Shown: piece by piece, positions 50,501 through 58,846 of the stretch | Layout of the letters: each line of letters starts with the position of its first letter | Position numbering within the stretch: the first letter of the stretch is position 1 | Assembly: GCF_000613245.1 (NCBI RefSeq) | Contig: NZ_HG964936.1 | Span: 194,521-258,520, forward strand | Direction: 5' to 3' | Length of the DNA stretch: 64,000 nt | Origin: Mycobacterium asiaticum DSM 44297 | GTDB taxonomy: Bacteria > Actinomycetota > Actinomycetes > Mycobacteriales > Mycobacteriaceae | Notes under the pieces: model-generated | Database searches by the model: none | Told to the model about the DNA's origin: nothing | Seen by the model: the letters and a program-made list of their open reading frames with translations, nothing else | Program-made: the position numbers and the translations under genes

Positions 50501-51754
50501 TCACTGCTGGTTCGGATTCGGCGGTACCACGATGATGGTTGCCCCCGGGATCGCCGCCAGCGTCGCGGCGAGATTGGCGACGACCCCGGGCGGCAGCCCT
50601 TGCGGCAGACCGGGGAACTGCGCCGCCGTGGCGGCCGCCGGGACGGCCGGTGCATTGGCGGCGGGCCGAGCGGCCGCGGCGGCGCCGCCGCTGGCCGCCG
50701 GGGCTGCCTGCGTTGGGGTCGAGGAGGAACCTCCCCGGGCTGCGAGACTCGCGAGGCCGGTGCCGGCCATCCCCGCGACCGCCAGGCCGGCGTAGCCGCC
50801 GTTCTCGCCGCCGATCACGACTGGTGTGGTGCCGGGGTACATCGCGGCGACCTGGCGCACCGCGGGGGGCATGAACCAACTCTGCGGTACCGTCAGGCCC
50901 CCGAGGCCGGCGCCAGCGCCGGAAACCGCGGCGGCTCCGGCGCCGACGGACCGCAGTCCGATCCGGCCCGGGCCGACCATGGGGCGCTCGGCAGGAACCG
51001 GTGCGCCACCGCCGAGTTCTTCTTCCTCCAGTTCGTTGCCCTGCTCGAGCTGTTCCTCCTGAACTTCATCGCTGCGGACTTCCTCGCTGAACTGCCCCAG
51101 CGCCACGATCAAGCTCGCACCCGCGAGGCCCGCTGTAGTGAGTACGAGCAGGTCCAGATCTTCGAATGGACTCGGTAAAGGAATCACCGGCGCCGCCGGC
51201 GCGACTGCGGCGGCAAGTGGGGCACCCTCGTCGGTCGTGGCCGGCGGCGGAGCGAACGGCGTCAGCTGCGACGCGGCTTCCGAATCGCCGGCGTAGCCCG
51301 CCATCGCGACCACATCCTGTGCCCACATCTCGCCGTAATCCGCCTCGCCGGTCGCGATTGCGGGTGTGTTCTGGCCGAAGATATTGGTCCGCGCCAACGA
51401 CATGACGGTGTCGCGGTTGGTGGCGATCGCCGCCGGTGGCACGGTTGCGGCGTAGGCGGCTTCGTAGGCGTTTGCTGCGGCCACCGCCTGCGCGGCGGCC
51501 TGCTCCGCTTGGGCGGCGGTAACCCGCATCCAGGTCACGTACGGAGCTACCGCAGCCGCCATCGAGATGGACGACGAACCGAGCCACTCGTGGCCAGCGA
51601 GTCCGGAGATCACCGCCGTATAGGACTCCGCCGTCGCATTCAACTCGTTGGCCAACCGCTCCCAGGCCGTGGCCGCCTCGACCAGCGGCCCCGATCCAGG
51701 GCCGGAATAGATTCTGGCGGAATTGATTTCGGGTGGCAGCGCCCCGTACTCCAT
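50501..51754 (-). CDS. PPE family protein with acidic linker
   Basis: 417 residues from the ATG giving [20 protein letters not shown]; starts at 51763 or further upstream are possible. The PPE domain (1-180) ends with [19 protein letters not shown], with the WxG motif in HEWLGSSS. A hydrophobic stretch near 205-225, an acidic Glu-rich segment, and GGLTVPQSW, a Thr variant of the SVP-subgroup motif GxxSVPxxW, follow. The tail is Ala/Pro-rich. PPE proteins are exported by ESX systems, usually with a PE partner, but no PE gene is adjacent. It lies at a boundary that in H37Rv is also marked by PPE genes. Confidence 0.87.
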   Translation of the reverse strand: MEYGALPPEINSARIYSGPGSGPLVEAATAWERLANELNATAESYTAVISGLAGHEWLGSSSISMAAAVAPYVTWMRVTAAQAEQAAAQAVAAANAYEAAYAATVPPAAIATNRDTVMSLARTNIFGQNTPAIATGEADYGEMWAQDVVAMAGYAGDSEAASQLTPFAPPPATTDEGAPLAAAVAPAAPVIPLPSPFEDLDLLVLTTAGLAGASLIVALGQFSEEVRSDEVQEEQLEQGNELEEEELGGGAPVPAERPMVGPGRIGLRSVGAGAAAVSGAGAGLGGLTVPQSWFMPPAVRQVAAMYPGTTPVVIGGENGGYAGLAVAGMAGTGLASLAARGGSSSTPTQAAPAASGGAAAAARPAANAPAVPAAATAAQFPGLPQGLPPGVVANLAATLAAIPGATIIVVPPNPNQQ

Positions 51755-51919
51755 GCCAAGCATGCCTATGCCCCCCATCGGCTCGGACTCACGACAGCCA
51801 TGCACCTCCCCGCGGCACTGTGCGCCACGCCATTCAGCAAATGTTCACAAGGCTTTCACAAATATTCCCAAAGAAGAGTCCAGCGGCGTTGCTCGGGGGA
51901 TCGCACCTATCCTTGAGCG

Positions 51920-53158
51920 GTGACCGACGGCGTTACCGAAGGACCAGATGGAGCCGACAACCAGCAGCTCCCAGCGGGGGCCGAACCGGGGACGACGGTC
52001 CTGTCCGTCGAGGCCGAACCTGATGTCGGCCCGCGCGTGTTGGTGCTTGGATCCGACCCGGCGGGTGAAGAGTTGACCGTCGCCCTGCAGCGGCTGGGCG
52101 CCGAGGTCATCACCGCCGACGCCGAGACGCTTGCCGACGCCGAAGAGCTCACGGCGGTCGGGCAAGGGTTGCAACCGGACTTCGTGGTGACCCTTGCCGG
52201 GGCGGTCGACGTGGTCGCCGTCGGTGGGTTGGAAAATCAGGACACCGAGCTGGTGCCCAGTGCCCGTGGGGTGCGGCTCACCGCGGATCGGGAGGGCCTG
52301 CGCCGACTGGCAGCTGACGAACTGGGCCTGCCCACCGCGCCGTTCTGGTTCGTCGAGTCGCTGGCAGAACTCGAGGCGGTGGCCGCCCACGCCGGCTACC
52401 CGCTGCTTGTCAAGCCGGTGACCGGTGACGACGGCCGGAACCGGTCGGTGGTTCGCGACGCCACCGAGGTGGCCGGTGCCTGGGAGCGGGCAACCGCGGG
52501 CGGAGGCAACCGGGTATGGGCGGAGACGGTGGTCGACGTCGAGTTTCTGGTCACCCTGATCGTGGTGCGCAGCGAGGGACCATCCGGCCCGGCCATCGGG
52601 TTCTGTTCGCCGATCGGGCATTCCAGCGAAGACGCCGAGGCGCTGGAGTTTTGGCAACCGCAGGAGCTGACGCCCGCGGCGCTGGACGCCGCGAAGTCGA
52701 TCGCCGCGCGTATCGTCAAGGCACTGGGCGGGCGTGGGGTCTACAGCGTGGAGTTGATGATCAACGGCGACGAGGTGTACTTCGCGGAGGTAGTGGCGGG
52801 CTTGTCGGACAGCGCCTGGGTGACCCTGCGTAGCCAGCGGCTTTCGGCATTCGAACTGCAGGCCAGGACCGTGTTGGGGGTAGCGGCCGACACGCTGATG
52901 ATCTCGCCGGGCGCCGCCCGGGTGATCGATCAGGGCGCGACGGCACCCGGCGTGGCACCCAGTGGTGACGTGCTCGCCCAAGCCCTCTCGGTGCCGGAGA
53001 GTGACGTGCGAGTGTTCGTCCCGGCGCCTATGGACCAACCCGCGCCTGCGCCGGACAGGTGGGGGGTGGCGCTGGCGACGGCGCCCGACGTGGCCACCGC
53101 GCGCGACCGCGCCCGGCAGGTGGCGGCCGGGCTGAATGTGCGAGACTCACGCGGGTGA
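51920..53158 (+). CDS. purT: PurT-like ATP-grasp protein, active-site motifs diverged
   Basis: 412 residues, aligning over most of its length with formate-dependent GAR transformylase PurT (LTADREGLRRLAADELGLPTAPF, YPLLVKPV, FCSPIGH, ESWQPQ-like EFWQPQELTP, GVYSVELMINGDEVYFAEV). Functional motifs differ. E. coli GSGELGKE is GSDPAGEE; the RYADAP segment is lost in an 11-13 residue deletion; PEIEAIATD is LAGAVDVVA; the ATP loop SSSGKGQ is GDDGRNR; SPRPHDTG is VAGLSDSA. The two Mg-binding Glu remain. Named from position (Rv0389) and fold; catalysis of formate transfer is doubtful. Overlaps the rhodanese gene by 4 bases. Confidence 0.75.
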   Translation: MTDGVTEGPDGADNQQLPAGAEPGTTVLSVEAEPDVGPRVLVLGSDPAGEELTVALQRLGAEVITADAETLADAEELTAVGQGLQPDFVVTLAGAVDVVAVGGLENQDTELVPSARGVRLTADREGLRRLAADELGLPTAPFWFVESLAELEAVAAHAGYPLLVKPVTGDDGRNRSVVRDATEVAGAWERATAGGGNRVWAETVVDVEFLVTLIVVRSEGPSGPAIGFCSPIGHSSEDAEALEFWQPQELTPAALDAAKSIAARIVKALGGRGVYSVELMINGDEVYFAEVVAGLSDSAWVTLRSQRLSAFELQARTVLGVAADTLMISPGAARVIDQGATAPGVAPSGDVLAQALSVPESDVRVFVPAPMDQPAPAPDRWGVALATAPDVATARDRARQVAAGLNVRDSRG

Positions 53159-53571
53159 GCTACGCAGGAGACATCACGCCTCTGGAGGCGTGGAAAATGC
53201 TGACGGACAACCCCGACGCCGTACTCGTGGACGTGCGCACCGACGCCGAGTGGCGCTTCGTGGGGGTTCCCGACCTCTCAAGCCTGGGGCGCGACGTGCT
53301 CTACATCGAGTGGAACCGGTCCAACGGACAGCACAACGACAGATTCCTCGCCGAACTGCAGGACAAGCTGCCGGCCGCCGAGAGCGAGCGCCCGGTCGTT
53401 TTTCTGTGCCGTTCCGGTAACCGCTCCATCGGCGCGGCCGAAGTGGCCACGGAGGCGGGAATCGGGCCGTCGTACAACGTGTTGGATGGCTTCGAAGGCC
53501 AACTCGATGCGCAGGGCCACCGTGGGGACACGGGGTGGCGCGCAGTAGGGCTGCCTTGGAAGCAAGGCTAG
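53155..53571 (+). CDS. Rhodanese-domain protein, Rv0390-like
   Basis: 138 residues from GTG 53155, one rhodanese domain. VLVDVRTDAEWRFVGVPDL at the start and the active-site loop CRSGNRS with its Cys. Rv0390 counterpart (140). Likely sulfur carrier or persulfide transferase. It sits directly upstream of metZ, which uses sulfide to make homocysteine, so a role in sulfur supply is plausible. Confidence 0.9.
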   Translation: MSYAGDITPLEAWKMLTDNPDAVLVDVRTDAEWRFVGVPDLSSLGRDVLYIEWNRSNGQHNDRFLAELQDKLPAAESERPVVFLCRSGNRSIGAAEVATEAGIGPSYNVLDGFEGQLDAQGHRGDTGWRAVGLPWKQG

Positions 53572-53590
53572 TAACAGGGCCAGTGCAGGG

Positions 53591-54811
53591 ATGACCGACC
53601 CGAAATCCATTCGCACCTCCAAGCCGTTGCCGGACGGCGTCGGACAGGCCACCATCGGTGTGCGCGGGGGACTGACGCGCTCGGGGTTCGAGGAGACCGC
53701 CGAGGCGATGTTCTTGTCGTCCGGCTACGTCTACCCATCCGCGGCCGTCGCCGAGCAGTCGTTCACCGGCGAGGTGGACCACTACGTCTACTCGCGCTAC
53801 GGCAATCCCACCGTCAACATGTTTCAGGAGCGCCTGCGGCTGATCGAGGGCGCTCCGGCGGCGTTTGCGACGGCCAGCGGCATGGCCGCGGTGTTCGTTT
53901 CGCTGGGCGCCCTGCTGGGTGCCGGCGATCGCCTGGTTGCGGCGCGCAGCCTGTTCGGTTCGTGTTTCGTGGTGTGCAACGAGATCCTGCCGCGCTGGGG
54001 AGTTGAGACCGTCTTCGTCGACGGCGACGATCTCTCGCAGTGGGAGCAGGCGCTATCGGTGCCTACCCAGGCGGTGTTCTTCGAGACACCGTCGAACCCG
54101 ATGCAGTCGCTGGTCGACATCGCCGCGGTCACCGAGCTGGCCCACGCTGCCGGCGCAAAGGTGGTGTTGGACAACGTCTTTGCGACGCCCTTGCTGCAGC
54201 AGGGCTTTCCGCTCGGCGTCGACGTGGTGGTGTACTCCGGAACCAAGCACATCGACGGCCAGGGCCGGGTGCTGGGCGGCGCCATCCTGGGCGACCAGGA
54301 GTACATCGACGGCCCGGTGCAGAAGTTGATGCGCCACACCGGCCCCGCGCTGAGCGCATTCAATGCCTGGGTGTTGCTGAAAGGCCTTGAGACGCTTGCG
54401 GTTCGGGTCGACTACAGCAACTCCTCGGCGCAACGCATCGCCGAGTTCCTGGAGGAGCACCCCGCGGTGCGCTGGGTTCGCTACCCGTTCCTGCCGTCAC
54501 ATCCGCAACACGACCTGGCCAAGCGCCAAATGACCGGCGGCGGGACGGTTATCACCTTTGAATTGGACGCCGCCGAAGGTGCGTCCAAGCAGCGGGCATT
54601 CGAAGTGCTCGACAAGCTGCGGCTGATCGACATCTCCAACAACCTTGGTGACGCCAAATCCCTTGTCACCCATCCGGCGACCACGACGCACCGGGCGATG
54701 GGCCCCGAGGGCCGGGCCGCCATCGGGCTGGGCGACGGCGTGGTTCGTATTTCCGTCGGCCTGGAAGGCACCGACGATCTGATCGCCGATATCGACCAGG
54801 CGCTGAGCTAG
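53591..54811 (+). CDS. metZ: O-succinylhomoserine sulfhydrylase MetZ
   Basis: 406 residues, the length of Rv0391. PLP enzyme of the Cys/Met metabolism family making homocysteine from O-succinylhomoserine and sulfide. SRYGNPTVNMFQERL, the phosphate-binding ATASGMAAVF, DNVFATPLLQ, and the Schiff-base lysine in YSGTKHIDGQGR. Starts 19 bases after the rhodanese gene. Confidence 0.95.
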   Translation: MTDPKSIRTSKPLPDGVGQATIGVRGGLTRSGFEETAEAMFLSSGYVYPSAAVAEQSFTGEVDHYVYSRYGNPTVNMFQERLRLIEGAPAAFATASGMAAVFVSLGALLGAGDRLVAARSLFGSCFVVCNEILPRWGVETVFVDGDDLSQWEQALSVPTQAVFFETPSNPMQSLVDIAAVTELAHAAGAKVVLDNVFATPLLQQGFPLGVDVVVYSGTKHIDGQGRVLGGAILGDQEYIDGPVQKLMRHTGPALSAFNAWVLLKGLETLAVRVDYSNSSAQRIAEFLEEHPAVRWVRYPFLPSHPQHDLAKRQMTGGGTVITFELDAAEGASKQRAFEVLDKLRLIDISNNLGDAKSLVTHPATTTHRAMGPEGRAAIGLGDGVVRISVGLEGTDDLIADIDQALS

Positions 54812-54817
54812 CCGGGG

Positions 54818-56248
54818 CTAACCCGCCTTCTGTTCGGCCTTTTCGGCTTGTTCGGCGGCCGCCAACGCGCCTTGGCTTTCGGCGGGTCCGATCCCTTGGC
54901 TTTCTTCCATCCACTTGGTCACGACTCTGGCGTAGATCATCTGGCTGGTGATGGCCATCTGACCACGGGTGCGGCCGAGGAACGAGATCACCCAGGAGAA
55001 CAACGCCGCGATCCGGTTGCGGTGGCCCACCAAGTAGTAGAGATGCAGGACCAGCCACGCCAGCCAGGCGATAAAGCCGCCAAACTCGAACTTGCCGACC
55101 TGCGCGACGGCGTTATATCGAGAGATCGTCGCCATACTGCCCTTGTTGAAGTAATCGAACTTCTCTCGGTTGGCCGGGTCGTCTTTGCCTTTGACGGTGT
55201 TCTTGATGATCTTGGTGGCATAGTGCGCGCCCTGGATCGCGCCCTGCGCCATGCCTGGCACGTCGGGCACCATCGCGAGGTCACCGATCACGAAGACGTG
55301 CGGGTGACCCTTGACGGTGAGGTCGGGCTCGACGATGACCCGTCCGGCTTTGTCGGTTTCAGTGCCGTCGGACTGGTCGGCGATCATCTTGCCTAGTGGA
55401 CTGGCTTGGACACCGGCAGCCCATACCTTGACCGCGCATTCGATGCGGCGCTCGCCGGTCTCCTTCTCTTTGATCGTGATGCCCTTGTAGTCGACTGCGG
55501 TCACCATGGCGTTGAGCTGTACCTCGACGTCCATCTTTTCCAGCCGTCGTTGCGCTTTGCCGCCCAGCTTCTCGCCCATTGGTGGCAACACCAGGGGTGC
55601 GGCATCGACCAGGACTACTCGGCACTCGTCGGGTCTGATGGTGCGAAACGCTCCGGCCAGGGTGCGTTCTGCTAGTTCGACGATCTGACCAGCCACCTCG
55701 ACGCCGGTAGGCCCGGCTCCCACCACCACGAACGTCAGGCGACGTTCACGCTCAGCCTGGTCAGTGCTGACCTCGGCTGCCTCGAACGCGCCGAGGATAC
55801 GGCCGCGCAATTCGAGTGCGTCATCGATGGTCTTCATGCCGGGTGCGAACGTGGCGAAGTGGTCGTTACCGAAATAGGACTGCTGGGAGCCGGACGCGAC
55901 GATCAGGCTGTCGTACTCGGTCACCGTCTCCATGTCCAACAATTTCGATGTGACGGTCTTGGCCTTCAGGTCGATTGCGTTGACCTCGCCCAGCAACACC
56001 CGCACATTCTTCTGCTTGCGTAGGACCAAGCGGGTGGTTGGAGCGATGTCGCCCTCGGACAGGATGCCGGTGGCCACCTGGTAGAGCAGCGGCTGGAACA
56101 GGTGGGTCGTCGTTTTGGAAATGAGTGTGATGTCGACATCGGCCCGCTTGAGCTTCCTGGCCGCATTCAGGCCACCGAATCCGCTTCCGATGATGACCAC
56201 GCGATGGCGCTTGGTCGCGGCTTGTTGCTCGTTGGATGGGTGCGACAT
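54818..56248 (-). CDS. ndhA: Type II NADH dehydrogenase NdhA
   Basis: 476 residues. Single-subunit, non-proton-pumping NADH:menaquinone oxidoreductase. FAD motif VIIGSGFGGLNAA, NADH motif VVVGAGPTGVEVAG, the quinone-site-like QPLLYQVATG, and C-terminal amphipathic/hydrophobic helices (AWLAWLVLHLYYLVGHRNR) for membrane attachment. An Ala/Glu coiled tail ends the protein. Position next to metZ corresponds to Rv0392c ndhA, not the paralogue ndh (Rv1854c). Confidence 0.92.
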   Translation of the reverse strand: MSHPSNEQQAATKRHRVVIIGSGFGGLNAARKLKRADVDITLISKTTTHLFQPLLYQVATGILSEGDIAPTTRLVLRKQKNVRVLLGEVNAIDLKAKTVTSKLLDMETVTEYDSLIVASGSQQSYFGNDHFATFAPGMKTIDDALELRGRILGAFEAAEVSTDQAERERRLTFVVVGAGPTGVEVAGQIVELAERTLAGAFRTIRPDECRVVLVDAAPLVLPPMGEKLGGKAQRRLEKMDVEVQLNAMVTAVDYKGITIKEKETGERRIECAVKVWAAGVQASPLGKMIADQSDGTETDKAGRVIVEPDLTVKGHPHVFVIGDLAMVPDVPGMAQGAIQGAHYATKIIKNTVKGKDDPANREKFDYFNKGSMATISRYNAVAQVGKFEFGGFIAWLAWLVLHLYYLVGHRNRIAALFSWVISFLGRTRGQMAITSQMIYARVVTKWMEESQGIGPAESQGALAAAEQAEKAEQKAG

Positions 56249-56363
56249 GCTCTCCCCTTCTGGGTTCCGACTGATCTCACTCTCTCAGCGCGCATACCCA
56301 CCCTATGACTCGATTAGCCGAACGTCTTCTGGTCATGCCCAGATGTCGCTCGCGCTAGCAAAG

Positions 56364-56383
56364 CGGCCGCGGGTTAGCGGCCG
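56364..56383 (-). terminator. Hairpin overlapping the end of the Gly-rich secreted protein gene
   Basis: CGGCCGC and GCGGCCG arms with a 6-base loop that includes the minus-strand stop codon. No T tract follows clearly. Possible weak terminator. Confidence 0.35.
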
Positions 56384-57141
56384 TTGCCGCCGCCTCCGCC
56401 TCCGGTGCTACCACCTCCGGTGCTGCCGCCTCCGGTGCTGCCGCCGCCGATGCTTCCGCCGCCGGTGCTGCCGCCGCCGATGCTTCCGCCTCCGGTACTG
56501 CCACCGCCGATGCTTCCGCCTCCGGTGCTGCCACCGCCGATGCTTCCGCCTCCGGTGCTGCCGCCGCCGGCGCTTTCACCGCCGGTGCTCCCACCAGGCG
56601 CCCCACCGCTCGCCGCCCCGCCACCAGGTCCTCCGCCATCAGGTGCTCCACCGGTCGGCGCCCCGCCGCCGGGCGCTCCGTCCGGAACTCCGCCGGGCGC
56701 GCCACCCGGAGTTCCGCCGGGCGCGCCACCCGGAGTTCCGCCGGGCGCCCCACCCGGATTTTCGCCGGGCGCACCACCCGGAGTTCCGCCGGGCGCCCCA
56801 CCCGGAGTTCCGCCGGGAACCCCACCCGGGTGCGCGGGCCCGCCCGAGCCGTACGGCTTTCCGGGCTGGCCGGTGTGATGGTGCTCCGGTGCCGCAGGGC
56901 CCGGGACCACCACCGGCGCCGGGTCAGGAGGAAAGAGGTTGGGGTCGAGCGCCTGTGGGTTGTCGTGGCAGCCGAACGGGTTCGGGTTCGCTCCCCATCC
57001 CGGGTCCCAGACATCACCTGGACACCAGTGCGGCGGCGGTCCCGGCTCGGCGTGAGCTTCACCGGCCACACTCGTGCCGATCAATCCGATACTCACAACA
57101 AAAGCCGCCGTACTTACAACGGCATATGTAAATTTCGTCAT
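56374..57141 (-). CDS. Secreted Gly-rich repeat protein
   Basis: 255 residues. A classical signal peptide is cleaved near AHA-EPG (residue 31). A conserved WCPGD-W-GWG-CHD module of the kind seen in several small secreted mycobacterial proteins follows (HWCPGDVWDPGWG, FGCHDN, two Cys). The rest is low complexity: PGGx repeats (PGGTPGGA and similar) at about residues 105-155, then alternating GGGST and GGGSI pentapeptides to the end. No catalytic motif. Rv0394c is a secreted protein in the corresponding H37Rv area, but I cannot assert orthology. Confidence 0.8.
   Translation of the reverse strand: MTKFTYAVVSTAAFVVSIGLIGTSVAGEAHAEPGPPPHWCPGDVWDPGWGANPNPFGCHDNPQALDPNLFPPDPAPVVVPGPAAPEHHHTGQPGKPYGSGGPAHPGGVPGGTPGGAPGGTPGGAPGENPGGAPGGTPGGAPGGTPGGAPGGVPDGAPGGGAPTGGAPDGGGPGGGAASGGAPGGSTGGESAGGGSTGGGSIGGGSTGGGSIGGGSTGGGSIGGGSTGGGSIGGGSTGGGSTGGGSTGGGGGGNGR
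56393..56595 (-). repeat. Minisatellite of 15-bp units (GGGST/GGGSI)
   Basis: About a dozen 15-base units encode GGGST or GGGSI, alternating so that the higher-order period is 30 bases over much of the array. Copies differ by synonymous bases at Gly codons, showing partial homogenisation. Similar to flexible Gly-Ser linkers. Confidence 0.85.
56684..56828 (-). repeat. 24-bp repeat array encoding PGGA-PGGT/V units
   Basis: Roughly six units of 24 bases (two tetrapeptides), several near-identical with GCCACCCGGAGTTCCGCC at their core. One unit reads ENPGG instead. In-frame, so length changes would keep the protein open. Confidence 0.8.
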
Positions 57142-57228
57142 GCCTTTTTCTTACCTAAGCTAACTGTGCGAAAAGCTCACAGCAGCCGCGAGGTAACTGT
57201 GTGCCGTCGTCTGCGTCGTCATGTAGGA

Positions 57229-57249
57229 ATATACCCCCATAGGGTATAT
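57229..57249. promoter_or_regulatory. Copper-type (RicR/CsoR-like) operator before the lpqS-like gene
   Basis: ATATACCC, five bases, GGGTATAT: perfect 8-bp arms, ending 9 bases before the GTG of the lpqS-like gene. The TACCC-N5-GGGTA core is the pattern I recall for RicR-regulated copper genes, which in M. tuberculosis include lpqS. It may also serve the divergent Gly-rich protein gene (start 57141). Confidence 0.7.
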
Positions 57250-57258
57250 GCTGGCCGA

Positions 57259-57657
57259 GTGAGAAATCGGCGCGCGGGCCCCTGGATCGTGGCCCTTGTC
57301 GCGTCATTGCTGCTCGGCATTGGGGTTCATTGCGGTTTGCCGCGGAGCGAACCTAACGCGGACATCGTCACTCACTCCGCTTTCGCCGTTACTTCAGTCA
57401 GCCGCTTCGTTGGCGCCCGCGACCACATTGCACACCCCGACGCATTGAGGTTGCCCTGCCCCACCAAGCTCAGCGCGGCGGTCGCGCCCGAGCCGTATAC
57501 CGCGGCGCTGGCCGGCGTCAGCCTGGTCGCGGCGATCGGCGCCCTTGCGCTGTTTACCGGGTTCGCGGCGAGCGGTGGTCGCAGTCCGCCCAGGTATCCG
57601 CGCCTTGTCGTTGTCGGTCGCGATCTCTTGACGCGGCTCTGTCTAGCCCGTCGCTGA
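57259..57657 (+). CDS. lpqS: LpqS-like copper-responsive envelope protein
   Basis: 132 residues from GTG 57259 (LpqS is 130). An N-terminal hydrophobic segment ends near VHCGLP, with a Cys at the usual lipidation distance but a poor lipobox. His residues (DHIAHPD), a LPCPTKL motif, a second hydrophobic helix (SLVAAIGALALFTGFA), and the C-terminal signature RDLLTRLCLARR follow, the last nearly identical to that of LpqS as I remember it. The copper-type palindrome upstream agrees with membership of the RicR regulon. Exact function unknown; copper resistance is inferred. Confidence 0.75.
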   Translation: MRNRRAGPWIVALVASLLLGIGVHCGLPRSEPNADIVTHSAFAVTSVSRFVGARDHIAHPDALRLPCPTKLSAAVAPEPYTAALAGVSLVAAIGALALFTGFAASGGRSPPRYPRLVVVGRDLLTRLCLARR

Positions 57658-57768
57658 GTGGTCAGCGTCAGACCGTACCCCCTTGGGCGTGGTCGGTGAT
57701 CGCTGTTGCTGCAACGAGTCCCGTTCGCGGCCATTCGCGCACGGGCTGGCGCACCTGGAGACAAGGAC

Positions 57769-58803
57769 ATGGATTTTGGCGCACTACCACCTGAAATTAA
57801 CTCGGCCAGAATGTATTCCGGCCCCGGCGCGGCATCAATGCTGGCTGCTGCGGCGGCTTGGGAGGCGACGGCCGAAAACCTCTATGCCGCGGCGACTTCC
57901 TACAATGACATCCTCTCCGCCCTTACCGGTCAGGCGTGGAGAAGCGACGCAGCGCTCGCCATGATGGCAGCGGCCACCGCGTATTTGGCCTGGATGAGTA
58001 ACACCGCGGCGCAAGCTCAGCATGCGGCTGCCCAATTACGCATGGCCGCAGGGGTATTCGAGACCGCGCGGTCGGCCACCGTGCCGCCGCCCGTGGTTGC
58101 GGCCAATCGCACGCTACTAACGTTGCTCACCGTGACCAATGTGCTGGGCGTCAACACCCCGGCCATCGCAACCACCGAGGCGGACTACGGAGAGATGTGG
58201 GCCCAAGATGCCGCGGCCATGTACGGCTACGCGAGCGGCTCGGCAGCCGCGTCGACATTGACGGCCTTCGTTGCGCCCGGCGAAGTCGCCGACGCGGCCG
58301 GGCTTGCAGAGTTATCCGCGGTAATTTGGAAGGTGCCGCAGACCCTGCAACAACTTGCGCAGCCGTTGCAGTCGGCAACATCGACCTTCAGCTCCTCCGT
58401 GTCGGCGATGTCCTCGTTGAGTTCGGTCGCCAAGACGCTCGGTTCCTCCACCGTGGCCCTGTCCAGTGAGTTGCCGGGTCTCTCCGGTGCGGCCCGCACA
58501 GTTGCGGCACCCGCGAGACTGATCGCGGGTTGGGGCCCGTCGGCCGTGTCCGGGCAGCTGGGTCAGGCATCGCACCTCGGGCCGCTGTCCGTGCCGCAGA
58601 GCTGGGCGTCGGTGGCGGCGACGCCCCGCTCGGCGCAGTTGGCCGGCGCCGTTACTGCGGTGACACCGGTCGACAGTGCAAACGCGTTGGGCGGACTGCC
58701 ATTTGCCGGGCTGGCACCGCGTGGTGAAAGCGCTCCTAACGGCACCGCGCCACGGGCTGGCACGCGACTTACAGTGATGCCGCGCCCCGAGTTCATCGGC
58801 TAG
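57769..58803 (+). CDS. PPE family protein, SVP subgroup
   Basis: 344 residues. Standard PPE start [20 protein letters not shown], WxG variant GQAWRSD, and the [19 protein letters not shown] end of the domain. The SVP motif GPLSVPQSW lies at about residue 286. Between them is a Ser-rich helical segment. C-terminus PRPEFIG. ATG 57769 is preceded by GGAGACAAGG. No PE gene is adjacent. Probably surface or secreted by an ESX system. Confidence 0.92.
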   Translation: MDFGALPPEINSARMYSGPGAASMLAAAAAWEATAENLYAAATSYNDILSALTGQAWRSDAALAMMAAATAYLAWMSNTAAQAQHAAAQLRMAAGVFETARSATVPPPVVAANRTLLTLLTVTNVLGVNTPAIATTEADYGEMWAQDAAAMYGYASGSAAASTLTAFVAPGEVADAAGLAELSAVIWKVPQTLQQLAQPLQSATSTFSSSVSAMSSLSSVAKTLGSSTVALSSELPGLSGAARTVAAPARLIAGWGPSAVSGQLGQASHLGPLSVPQSWASVAATPRSAQLAGAVTAVTPVDSANALGGLPFAGLAPRGESAPNGTAPRAGTRLTVMPRPEFIG

Positions 58804-58846
58804 GTATGACGGTTGCAGGTGTCGGTCGGAACGTGCCCGTGCCACT

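Noticed and set aside
56393..56828. Short regular repeats suggestive of a CRISPR array
   Set aside because: Units are contiguous, in-frame, without unique spacers, and encode Gly-Ser and Pro-Gly repeats of a secreted protein.
57149..57168. Possible IdeR iron box upstream of the Gly-rich secreted protein (TTACCTAAGCTAAC)
   Set aside because: Only the right half resembles the 19-bp consensus; about half of the positions mismatch.
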